From: Fidelibacterota bacterium
Lineage (GTDB): Bacteria; Fidelibacterota; Marinisomatia; Marinisomatales; UBA1611
DNA: 33,431 nucleotides
Reading direction: 5' to 3'
Assembly (NCBI GenBank): GCA_002718655.1
Contig: PBFM01000014.1
Span: 23,925 to 57,355 of the forward strand
Made by a program: the position numbers and the translations under genes
In this document: piece after piece, positions 18,370-27,199 of the stretch
How the letters are laid out: every line of letters starts with the position of its first letter
Numbering within the stretch: the stretch's first letter is position 1
The notes under the pieces: generated by a model
Database searches by the model: none
Seen by the model: only the letters and a program-made list of their open reading frames with translations
What the model was told of the DNA's origin: nothing

Positions 18370-21300
18370 TCAATTCCAATTTATTTTTTTTATGAAAACA
18401 TTATATTTTCTTTCATTTAATATCAATTCTTCTTTATAGCATCCATCACTTGGATTATCATTAATTATTTCCGTCAATGTTTCGCTTTTAAAGTAATCTA
18501 TGAATTTACTTATGGCAAAAGAAATTTTACCATCAAAATCCCAAGAAACCTCGATTCTATCTTCTACAGCAAGTCCTGCATTTTTCCGCATTGATTGAAC
18601 AAATCGTACAAGATCTCGAACCTGACCTTCCATAATTAAATCTTCATTTAATTCTGTAGATATCCCCACTGTAATTCCGCTACCACTTTCAGCAGCAAAG
18701 CCTTTTGATGCTTCTGTTTCAATAAACAAGTCATCTCGATTTAGTGTATATTTTCCATCTAATAGACTTAAAAAATCATTAGCTTGAAGTTGCGAAACCA
18801 TTTGGCTTACATCTCCTTCTTCAAGTAACTGTCTTATTCGTGATAATTCTTTTCCATACCTACTACCTAGTGTTCGTAGATTTGGTTTTATTTTATATGT
18901 AATTAGTTTATCAGCTTCAGTTATTCTCTCTACAGTTTTCACATTCAACTCATCAAGTAAAATTTCCTTGTTGGCTAAAAAGAATTCTGCAATATTATTA
19001 TCTTCAATAGCAAATGAAACTTTACTTAGAGGCTGACGAATTTTAACTTTTGATTTACTTCTTGCTGAACGACCTAATTCAACGCACTTTTTAAGGGAAT
19101 CGACCTTATTAATTATATCCAAGTTTATCCATTTTTCATCAGCTTCTGGATATCCACATAAATGAACACTCTCTTTTGAACCTTCTACAGAGTTTATTAC
19201 AAGATTTTGATAAATTGTTTCCGATACAAATGGTAGTATTGGAGCAATAGCTTTAATAATATTATTTAGCACATGATAAAGAGTGGCGTAAGCTGAATTT
19301 TTATCCTGGTCATCTTCTGACTTCCAAAATCTTCTACGATTTCGCCTTACATACCAGTTTGATAATTCATCAAGAAAAATCTCAAATGATCGCATAAACT
19401 GGTCGACCATATATTGATTCATTGATTTTTTTCCATTTTTTAGAAGTAAGTGAGTCTTAGCAATTATCCACCTATCAAGAATATGTAACTTATCTATTTC
19501 AAGTGGATTGCTTGTTGGTGAAAAACCATCAACTGCTGCATAAGTAGCATAAAATGTATAAACGTTCCAAAGAGTAATGAGTTTTTTTCTTACTTCATCT
19601 GCTGGTCCATAACCAAATAATAAATTTTGTTCAACATTTTGGACTGAATACATCCATCTCATAACATCTACACCCATCTTTTCTGCTGCATCATCAAACC
19701 AAATTGCATTACCCCAGCTCTTGTGCATATCTCTACCAGTCTCATCTTTCACAAGTGCATGTCCTAATAGAGTTTTAAACGGTGCTCTCTCTTCCAATTC
19801 TGCAGACATTGCCAAAAGAGAATAAAACCAATTCCTAAACTGACCTGGAAAACATTCTGTCACAAAATCTCCCGGGAACCATTCTGACCAATACTCTTTA
19901 TCTGTATTGTATTTTAAGGTTGAAAAGGGTACAATTCCAGCATCCAACCAAGGGTTCCCTACATCCTTAATTCTTGTACCAATTAAACCAGTATCTGGAT
20001 GTTTAATTTTTACTTTATCAATCCAAGGTCGATGCGGTGAATTATTTTTAAATTCATCCCAGCCTTCAACTGCTAGTGATTTGAGCTCCTCCTTTGATCC
20101 CACAACAAAAAAAGAACCATCTTCAAAAACCCAAACTGGAAGTGCTAAACCCCAAAATCGTTTCTTTGATATCATCCAATCACTCATATTGTCCAGCCAT
20201 TCATGCTCTCTATCATTTCCCCAGCTTGGTATCCATTCAATATCATCTACTATTTTTTTTATTTTGTGACGCCAGTCCATATTTATATACCATTCATCAA
20301 CAAGTCTAAAAACAAGTTCATCCCCAGAACGCCAACAATGAGGATACACATGAGGATATTCCTCAGCATATATTAGAAACTCTCTTTTCTTCAAATCTTT
20401 GATAATTGCTTTAGTTGTATTTTTATCTGTGGCTAGCATTCCCGTTAGCCATCCAAATTTTTCAATGAACCTTGATTCATCATCTAATGGCGCTATATTG
20501 ATAAGATTATGCTTTTTTCCTATGGAATGATCGATATCACCACAACCGGGCGCCATATGTACTATTCCAGTACCTTCTCCGGCTACCACTATGTCTTTTC
20601 CCATATTATCCTTACCTGGGTTGATGACTCTATGATGTTTTACAGAATTAATATTCTGTTCTTTTAGAGCATCATTCACAAAAGGGTAACCTCCCATTTC
20701 ATTTTGAGCTTCCAGATTATCGTATGGCCCGTCGTACTGCCATCCAACCATATCACGACCTTTAATCACACCAATTTCCTCATATCCTCCCTTTTCTTTA
20801 AATATTTGCGCTATGGTCTTCAACTTCGGTACACCATCGATCCATTGTTTTTTTTCCTTAAACTGCTTTTCAAGCCTCTGAAACTCAAGATTTTCTTTTG
20901 CAAAATAATAGATTGAACCGTCTACTGATTTTAGTATTACATAATCTAAATCCTCATTTACGCCTACCACAACATTCGAAGTAAGTGTCCATGGTGTAGT
21001 AGTCCATATCAATAGATATTCCTTACTTTTGCCTTTGATTGGGAATCGAACAAATACAGATGTATGCGCAACAAGTCTACGACCCTCGATAATTTCCATC
21101 TGTGAATATGATGTTCCAGATCTGCCACTCCATGGGACAACATCTGTTCCACGATATATCTTTTTTTCAGTCCATAGTTTCTTTAAGAATGACCATATTG
21201 CATAATTGTTTTCATCGGACATTGTATAATATGAATTATCCCAATCCATCCAATATCCAAGTCGTTTTGATTGTTCAGTTTGTATTTCAGAGTATTTTTC

Positions 21301-21675
21301 TACTCGCTCTTTGCATAGGGTCACAAATTTTTCAATTCCAAATTCTTCAACTTCACGTTTCGTTTTAAACCCCAGCTCTTTCTCAACCTCAACCTCAACC
21401 CATAATCCTTGACAATCAAATCCGTTTTGGTAGCGTAACTCAAATCCACACATTGCTTTAAATCGATTGTATATATCTTTAAGTGATCTTCCCCAAGCAT
21501 GATGAACACCCATTGGGTTATTTGCAGTTATTGGACCATCAATGAAACTCCATTTCTCGTTACCCTTATTTAGAGCACGTCGTTTTTCAAAAATAGAATT
21601 ATTTTCCCAAAACTTAAGAATTTCATGCTCAGCTGCAATGAAATCAGGTTTAGTCTTTACTTTTTTTATGGCCAC
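18370..21675 (-). CDS. ileS: Isoleucyl-tRNA synthetase with unusual signature motifs
   Basis: The enzyme charges tRNA-Ile. The 1101-residue length and the C-terminal region fit the long (type 2, eukaryote-like) class. The catalytic Rossmann fold is split by an editing domain with IWTTTPWTLTSN (223-234) and EGTGIVHMAPGCGDID (367-382). ISKKRFWGL (502-510) and a C-terminal anticodon-binding region are also seen. Aligning the first motif with normal IleRS puts GVHH (56-59) at the HIGH position, and the second motif is DMHKS (649-653) in place of KMSKS. The start is GTG at 21675; no in-frame ATG is near and no Shine-Dalgarno sequence is clear. It is the first gene of a tight cluster ending with pckA. 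I recall similar GVHHAWG forms in other phyla but cannot verify this. Confidence 0.93.
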   Translation of the reverse strand: MAIKKVKTKPDFIAAEHEILKFWENNSIFEKRRALNKGNEKWSFIDGPITANNPMGVHHAWGRSLKDIYNRFKAMCGFELRYQNGFDCQGLWVEVEVEKELGFKTKREVEEFGIEKFVTLCKERVEKYSEIQTEQSKRLGYWMDWDNSYYTMSDENNYAIWSFLKKLWTEKKIYRGTDVVPWSGRSGTSYSQMEIIEGRRLVAHTSVFVRFPIKGKSKEYLLIWTTTPWTLTSNVVVGVNEDLDYVILKSVDGSIYYFAKENLEFQRLEKQFKEKKQWIDGVPKLKTIAQIFKEKGGYEEIGVIKGRDMVGWQYDGPYDNLEAQNEMGGYPFVNDALKEQNINSVKHHRVINPGKDNMGKDIVVAGEGTGIVHMAPGCGDIDHSIGKKHNLINIAPLDDESRFIEKFGWLTGMLATDKNTTKAIIKDLKKREFLIYAEEYPHVYPHCWRSGDELVFRLVDEWYINMDWRHKIKKIVDDIEWIPSWGNDREHEWLDNMSDWMISKKRFWGLALPVWVFEDGSFFVVGSKEELKSLAVEGWDEFKNNSPHRPWIDKVKIKHPDTGLIGTRIKDVGNPWLDAGIVPFSTLKYNTDKEYWSEWFPGDFVTECFPGQFRNWFYSLLAMSAELEERAPFKTLLGHALVKDETGRDMHKSWGNAIWFDDAAEKMGVDVMRWMYSVQNVEQNLLFGYGPADEVRKKLITLWNVYTFYATYAAVDGFSPTSNPLEIDKLHILDRWIIAKTHLLLKNGKKSMNQYMVDQFMRSFEIFLDELSNWYVRRNRRRFWKSEDDQDKNSAYATLYHVLNNIIKAIAPILPFVSETIYQNLVINSVEGSKESVHLCGYPEADEKWINLDIINKVDSLKKCVELGRSARSKSKVKIRQPLSKVSFAIEDNNIAEFFLANKEILLDELNVKTVERITEADKLITYKIKPNLRTLGSRYGKELSRIRQLLEEGDVSQMVSQLQANDFLSLLDGKYTLNRDDLFIETEASKGFAAESGSGITVGISTELNEDLIMEGQVRDLVRFVQSMRKNAGLAVEDRIEVSWDFDGKISFAISKFIDYFKSETLTEIINDNPSDGCYKEELILNERKYNVFIKKINWN

Positions 21676-21783
21676 GATTCAATATTTTAAAAGTATGAGG
21701 TGTATAATTTATTTAATTCAATTATCTAGAGCCACGGAACATTTGAAATTAGTTAATCTTTTTTTTTTCATTAGTCACAAAAA

Positions 21784-23163
21784 TTATTCATAATTAAGAG
21801 TGTAATATCTTGATGCGCCTCCAGGTTTTTTCACTAATAAGAGTACAGTACCTTTATTATTCGTTTTCTGCACCAGACGATTAAAATCTCCTAAAGTCTT
21901 TACTTTCTCAGTACCTACTCGCTTTATAACGTCGCCCTCGCGTATTCCTTTTTCGTATGCAAGCCCATTTGGGTCGATTCTAGTAACAACTAGTACATCG
22001 AGTTTTTCTTCGATATCATATTTTTGTTTTAAGGATTCTGTTATTTGTCTGAGTTGCATACCAAAATTTTTCTGATCACTTCTTTTTCTAGATGCAAATT
22101 GCTGTGGATTATCAGGCAATTCTTGAAGTGTTACCTTCAAAGTTTTTGGGGAGCCATTTCGAATCACTTTCACCCTGTTACTACTATTTGGAGCAGTTAA
22201 TGAAACTGTATTCTTAAGATTAGCGGTATTCTGAATACTCTTTCCATTAAATTCTATTATAACATCGCCTTCTTCTATTCCAGCATCTTCTGCAGGGCTA
22301 TCCTCAACAACATCCGCAATTAATGCACCATTTCTAGTTTTAATGTTCAGCGCCTCTGAGGTTTCATTATCCAGGTCTTGGATTATAACTCCTAGCCATG
22401 AGCGAGTAACATAACCTTTGTCAATCAAGTCTGACATAATTCTGTTTGCCATACTTGACGGTATTGCAAATCCTACACCACGGTTTCCTTTTTCATAACC
22501 GCCGGTTGCGATTGCAGTATTAATTCCTATTAAATTACCATCCATATTAAGTAGGGCACCACCACTATTACCAGGATTTATGGCCGCATCAGTCTGAATG
22601 AAGTCCTCATAGCTTCCTGCATTTAAAATATTACTCCTTCCAATTGCTGAAACGATACCCGTGGTGACAGTATGGCTTAAGTTCTCTGAAAAAGGACTTC
22701 CAACAGCCATAACCCATTCTCCAACTCTTAAATCATCAGAGTCTCCAAGATTAATATCTTTCAAATTCTCAGCATCGATTTGTAGAACTGCTAAATCAGT
22801 TTTAGGATCAGTGCCAATTATAATGGCTTCATATTCTCTCTTATCAATTAATTTAACTCGTATACCATCCATATCATCTACGACATGGTTATTTGTCAAA
22901 ATGTAGCCATTCTTTGCATCAACAATAACTCCTGAACCCAAGGCATTAGTTTTAAATTCTCTCTGTCTTGGAATATTTGGCTGAAAGAAAAATCCAAAAT
23001 CATCAAATTGCCTCATTGAAATCACTTTATCTGTGATAATTGTAACAACTGCGGGTTTAGCTTTTTCAGCAACATCAGCAAATGCTTTACTAAACTGGCG
23101 AACTACCGAATTTTGTGCAATGATAAAACAAAATAGAAAACTAGTAATAATTATTTTTTTCAT
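21784..23163 (-). CDS. DegP/HtrA family periplasmic serine protease
   Basis: The 459-residue protein has a signal peptide (first 17 residues, ending FIIAQ) and a trypsin-like domain with the triad His93 (TNNHVV), Asp123 (TDLAVL) and Ser200 (NPGNSGG). Two PDZ domains follow, at about 250-348 and 365-455. Such proteins degrade or hold misfolded envelope proteins in the periplasm and often protect outer-membrane barrels on their way to assembly. The gene has a good Shine-Dalgarno sequence (AGGA, eight bases before the ATG) and starts after the terminator of the 1269-residue protein gene, so it probably has its own promoter. The 108 bases between it and ileS hold no hairpin that I can see. Confidence 0.96.
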   Translation of the reverse strand: MKKIIITSFLFCFIIAQNSVVRQFSKAFADVAEKAKPAVVTIITDKVISMRQFDDFGFFFQPNIPRQREFKTNALGSGVIVDAKNGYILTNNHVVDDMDGIRVKLIDKREYEAIIIGTDPKTDLAVLQIDAENLKDINLGDSDDLRVGEWVMAVGSPFSENLSHTVTTGIVSAIGRSNILNAGSYEDFIQTDAAINPGNSGGALLNMDGNLIGINTAIATGGYEKGNRGVGFAIPSSMANRIMSDLIDKGYVTRSWLGVIIQDLDNETSEALNIKTRNGALIADVVEDSPAEDAGIEEGDVIIEFNGKSIQNTANLKNTVSLTAPNSSNRVKVIRNGSPKTLKVTLQELPDNPQQFASRKRSDQKNFGMQLRQITESLKQKYDIEEKLDVLVVTRIDPNGLAYEKGIREGDVIKRVGTEKVKTLGDFNRLVQKTNNKGTVLLLVKKPGGASRYYTLNYE

Positions 23164-23224
23164 GAGATTAATCCTGCTTATTTGTCTATTAAAATGCCTA
23201 TCGTTCGATTATGTTCCAAAAAAT

Positions 23225-23260
23225 AAAAAAAAGCCCTGTAATTTACCTACGGGGCTTTTT
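23225..23260 (-). terminator. Intrinsic terminator after the 1269-residue secreted protein gene
   Basis: On the minus strand, AAAAAGCCC (23260-23252) pairs with GGGCTTTTT (23236-23228), with a short GTA/TAC inner pairing in the loop. A run of eight Ts follows (23232-23225). It lies about 20 bases after the stop at 23279. The same hairpin read on the plus strand ends in a shorter T-run. Confidence 0.85.
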
Positions 23261-23278
23261 CTATTTTAAATATGCTAA

Positions 23279-26200
23279 CTATTTTAAGAGAATCATCTTT
23301 TTTGTATGATTATATTGCGTAGTACGCAAAGAATAAAAATATGTGCCAGTTGAGACAGCCTTACCCACATCATTTCTACCATCCCACTGTATAGTATAAT
23401 ATCCGGGTTGCATTTTTTTGTTTTCAAGAGTTTTAACCTTCTGTCCGTTAATATTATATACAGTTAAGCTTATCAAACCAGCCTCGGATATGTCAAATTT
23501 GATTTCAGTTATCGGATTAAATGGGTTCGGATAATTTTGATGTAGTGCAAATATACTTGGTACAGGCTTAATATCAAGATTTGAAGATCTAGAAATATGA
23601 TTTATTGACATTCCATCAAAACCTACTAGCTTAATACTTTCTATTGCAATTGAACCAATATCATATTCCGTTCCATTAAAATTAATGGGTATCAAAAGAT
23701 ATGATTGGTCAGTATGCTCAATAGCACCACCTCCTAGATCAGCAACAACAACTTTTAATTTCCCATTATTCATCAAGTTTGATGATGTAATCAAATTATC
23801 TGTATGATTTATGGCATTTGGTGGCTCAACACCTAAAATATCAGAATTATAATCTAATTCAAACTCCATCCCTCTGATAAGACCATCATAGTCAATTTTT
23901 AGTAAAATATTATTTCTATCCTGATCTAACACCAAATCAACATAAGCTAATTCATCTAAATCAGAATTTAAAATTCTTGCCGAACTTCCAAATATGATAT
24001 CCACCATTATTATCACATCTGCAATATTAATCTCTTCGTCCATATTAACATCCACATTTCTAAACTCATCATCGGTTGGATAATCCTCCTCAAGTATAAA
24101 ATCAACAACTGTTAGAACATCATTTATATCAGTGTCACTGTCAAAATCAACATCACCCAATGCATAGGGTACAGTGCATGCAATATTTGAATGTCTAGAC
24201 TCCAATTCACCATAATCATCTGTACTCCAATATGCAGAAACATTATAACAATACTCAAAGTAATTTGGACTAGCATCAACTGTAGCAAAAGTATCTGTAG
24301 TAGATACCATAAATGTCTCATTACCCTCTTCATCCACTTGATATACCCTATATTCAATTAAATCGTCTCTATCCACCATAGTATATGTGACTGGATTTCT
24401 AGTAACATATGGGTAATCCAAAATAGTGATGTTTTCAGGGTTAGTATTTTCCGCTTCAAAAGTATTAATAAAATTATTCTCATCAGATATACTTTCTACA
24501 TTAAAATGAGAAATATCAACTGAATTTGAATTGTGATGTTCTGTGATATTTCCAGAACTATTTAATGAAAAAGTGCGCCCTGGTGCGCCTAAAAATTGTG
24601 CTAAAATTCCAAAATTCCCAGTAAGACCAGGGTCTCCACCAACAATATCATTAATTGTAGCCCAATTTACACCATCTGTTGTAACCCAATTTCTATCGTA
24701 ATATTCTGGTGTTTGAGGCTCAATATCGTTTGCTATGCCTAAAAAACCACTTCCATTTTCATGAACCACAACATAAATATCACCACTTGTAACCTCCACT
24801 CCTGATCCAGCTACATCAAACTGATATTGTACTAATTCATCTGGAGCAGATAGATCCGCGGATGCAATCAAATTAATTGGGTCACCTACTGGTCCATTTA
24901 ATTCTCCATCTGGATCCAGATAAATATCAACAGCTGCAGCAACAGCGGACGCACCTCCTTGAAAGGACATTACTAAACCAGTTAACAATGCAGGATAATT
25001 AGGCAAAGTAAACCTTACACCAAAGGAGCAAGGTGCACCGCATCCTATTTGTGCCTCAAAAAAGTCATCATAGTATGCCATATCATAAAAGTCCACACCT
25101 CCAGGCTGTCGCCATTGCAAATAGACTTGCTCATCCAAAGGATCTGCATTCAAACCAACTGGACTTGGCATATCAGGACTTATGACGAAATCTTGAAGAG
25201 TGGGGTCAGCTTGAGCAAGAACCTCAACCTCAGCAGTAGTCGTATAAAATCCAGATCGCCGTACCTGGACAGTATTTATGCCAACATCAAGATTCCACAA
25301 AGTATACAATCCATCAGGGCCCGTAGTATCTGAGACACTCCCAGAACTAACAATGACACTATCTAACGGTGAATCATTTGGATCTGTAATTACGCCAGTA
25401 ACATCTCCGTAGACATATACAGATTGAGCAACAATATTTACTGGATCGCTCTCATAATTTTCTTCACCATCCGCCCCTTCATAAACTGCCGTTACTCCAA
25501 AAGTATATTCTAATTCATTGTCTAAACCATAGACAGTATAATTTGTTGAGTCAAAAATTCCATCATTATCTAAATTTCCATTGACATATAGATTGTATCC
25601 TAAAAAATCATATTCATTACGAGATTGCCTCCCGTCTGAAGTAATAGAAAAATTATCAACCATCCACCAGTTTATATCAAAGGTCGTTGTACCATAGCAG
25701 TGAAATCTGACAAATAGATTATTGGATAAATCTGAAACATCATAACTCTGGTTTGTAAAAGAAAAGCCATCGCCGCTATTTGAAAATTCTTCTAAAACCG
25801 TCCATTCAACATCTGACCCTGTTTTGTATTCTATGGCTAAATATTCAGCACCTGTTGGTGACCAATTATCGAATTCTAAATCAAATGCAATCGTAGCTTG
25901 GGTTAAAGTACCTAAAGGAATTACAGGAGAATAAAGACTCTGGTCATAATTCTGTGCTGTTGGGCTCCAATTAAATCTAAATGCGGGTTCTGGATTACCG
26001 GTGAATTCATCATAAATCCAATTATCCCCGTCCACAAGCCATAGATCAAGTAAACCCCCATCATCAAAAGATTCGTAGTAAGGTACACCTAAGTTATTTA
26101 TATCTGGCGCTGTCCAGTATAGCGAGACCTCTTCATCCCAAACTTCAGCATATACATTTGTCGGGGGAGCTGGTTCAAATGTTGAAGGAGTGCCGCAAAC

Positions 26201-27088
26201 TGTCTCAGTTGGTTCTGATTCACCTTCTTCATATAATGTTGTTAAATAGTAACAGTACTCAGTTCCATTGGAAAGTTCCGCGTGAGTAAAAACTAAATCT
26301 TCAGTACATATGAGAATTGTATTTGTTGCGGCATCATAGACACGATAACATAAAAAAGTTCCACACTCTTCTGGTATTTCTCTCGAGTTAGTATTTTGCT
26401 GGGTTGAATAGCGAATGGGGTTCATTGTCTCAGAGGTATGACTGTCAATCATTTCTTGGCTAAATCCCAATTGTTCCATTTTTGTCACTTCTAATGGCCA
26501 GACTGTTTTCACTGAATTATTAACATGATTACCATTCCTCTCTCCAGTTATGCTTATGGAAATCTCATAGTTTCCTGTAGCACCACCAAAGCCGTCAACA
26601 ACTACATAATATTGACCAGGTGTAAGAGTAACTCCCCATAATCCGCTCGGTGGATAGGGGGCAACATAATCTGGACAATTAGTATAATCATCATCGTTAT
26701 AGTTCCCTGTAGAGACAGGAAGAACACAATCCTCATTATTAGTAAAAATCTCTAATTTACTATCATAGTCTGTGTTATTGGAACACAATGTGAAATCATA
26801 GGTTGTTGTTACCGAAACATTTAAAGTATAAGCAACATCTTCACCTTGAGAGCCAGTTACAGGCCAATCATCGCCCATCCCCGCATTTGTTCCCTGATCA
26901 TTAAATGGCATATCATCAACAGCATAGTCCCCACAACCTATATTTCCAACAGGCTCTCCCCAAGAAATTATATTTTCAGCGTCACCACCAAAAACATTAA
27001 TTCCAGCTGGAGGACAAAGTTCTTCATCTTGCGATAAAATTATACTATTTAATAAAATAAATATTGAAAACGTAAGCCTTTTTTTCAC
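23279..27088 (-). CDS. Secreted multidomain protein with dockerin-like repeats, cohesin-like domain and type IX-type C-terminal sorting domain
   Basis: The 1269-residue protein has a signal peptide (first 19-20 residues). In order it shows a PPC-like beta-sandwich (about 60-185), fibronectin III-like segments (from about 235 and 305), a MAM-like or jelly-roll region (335-485), and a carboxypeptidase-regulatory-like domain (560-635). After further beta domains come two dockerin-like calcium repeats (976-1034, DVDFDSDTDIND and DVNMDEEINIAD), then a cohesin-like beta-sandwich (1045-1165). The C-terminal sorting domain has NYPNPFNP (1185-1192) and a FlgD-like end (WDGRNDVGKAVSTGTYFYSL). It is expected to cross the outer membrane through the type IX system and stay on the surface or be released. 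No catalytic domain is recognised. The start is GTG, with GGAG seven bases upstream. A terminator follows. Confidence 0.88.
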   Translation of the reverse strand: MKKRLTFSIFILLNSIILSQDEELCPPAGINVFGGDAENIISWGEPVGNIGCGDYAVDDMPFNDQGTNAGMGDDWPVTGSQGEDVAYTLNVSVTTTYDFTLCSNNTDYDSKLEIFTNNEDCVLPVSTGNYNDDDYTNCPDYVAPYPPSGLWGVTLTPGQYYVVVDGFGGATGNYEISISITGERNGNHVNNSVKTVWPLEVTKMEQLGFSQEMIDSHTSETMNPIRYSTQQNTNSREIPEECGTFLCYRVYDAATNTILICTEDLVFTHAELSNGTEYCYYLTTLYEEGESEPTETVCGTPSTFEPAPPTNVYAEVWDEEVSLYWTAPDINNLGVPYYESFDDGGLLDLWLVDGDNWIYDEFTGNPEPAFRFNWSPTAQNYDQSLYSPVIPLGTLTQATIAFDLEFDNWSPTGAEYLAIEYKTGSDVEWTVLEEFSNSGDGFSFTNQSYDVSDLSNNLFVRFHCYGTTTFDINWWMVDNFSITSDGRQSRNEYDFLGYNLYVNGNLDNDGIFDSTNYTVYGLDNELEYTFGVTAVYEGADGEENYESDPVNIVAQSVYVYGDVTGVITDPNDSPLDSVIVSSGSVSDTTGPDGLYTLWNLDVGINTVQVRRSGFYTTTAEVEVLAQADPTLQDFVISPDMPSPVGLNADPLDEQVYLQWRQPGGVDFYDMAYYDDFFEAQIGCGAPCSFGVRFTLPNYPALLTGLVMSFQGGASAVAAAVDIYLDPDGELNGPVGDPINLIASADLSAPDELVQYQFDVAGSGVEVTSGDIYVVVHENGSGFLGIANDIEPQTPEYYDRNWVTTDGVNWATINDIVGGDPGLTGNFGILAQFLGAPGRTFSLNSSGNITEHHNSNSVDISHFNVESISDENNFINTFEAENTNPENITILDYPYVTRNPVTYTMVDRDDLIEYRVYQVDEEGNETFMVSTTDTFATVDASPNYFEYCYNVSAYWSTDDYGELESRHSNIACTVPYALGDVDFDSDTDINDVLTVVDFILEEDYPTDDEFRNVDVNMDEEINIADVIIMVDIIFGSSARILNSDLDELAYVDLVLDQDRNNILLKIDYDGLIRGMEFELDYNSDILGVEPPNAINHTDNLITSSNLMNNGKLKVVVADLGGGAIEHTDQSYLLIPINFNGTEYDIGSIAIESIKLVGFDGMSINHISRSSNLDIKPVPSIFALHQNYPNPFNPITEIKFDISEAGLISLTVYNINGQKVKTLENKKMQPGYYTIQWDGRNDVGKAVSTGTYFYSLRTTQYNHTKKMILLK

Positions 27089-27199
27089 TGTATATCTCCA
27101 TATTAGTACAAATTATTTAAATCTTTAGCTTGCATAAACGCATAGGGACCCAATACTTATTCGAATTTAGTTACTCTCCATAGTAATTCAATTGATTTT

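Noticed and set aside
27089-27199. Regulatory structure between the M1 peptidase gene and the 1269-residue protein gene
   Set aside because: Apart from the GGAG binding site at 27099-27096, I found no hairpin with a T-run and no convincing promoter pair.
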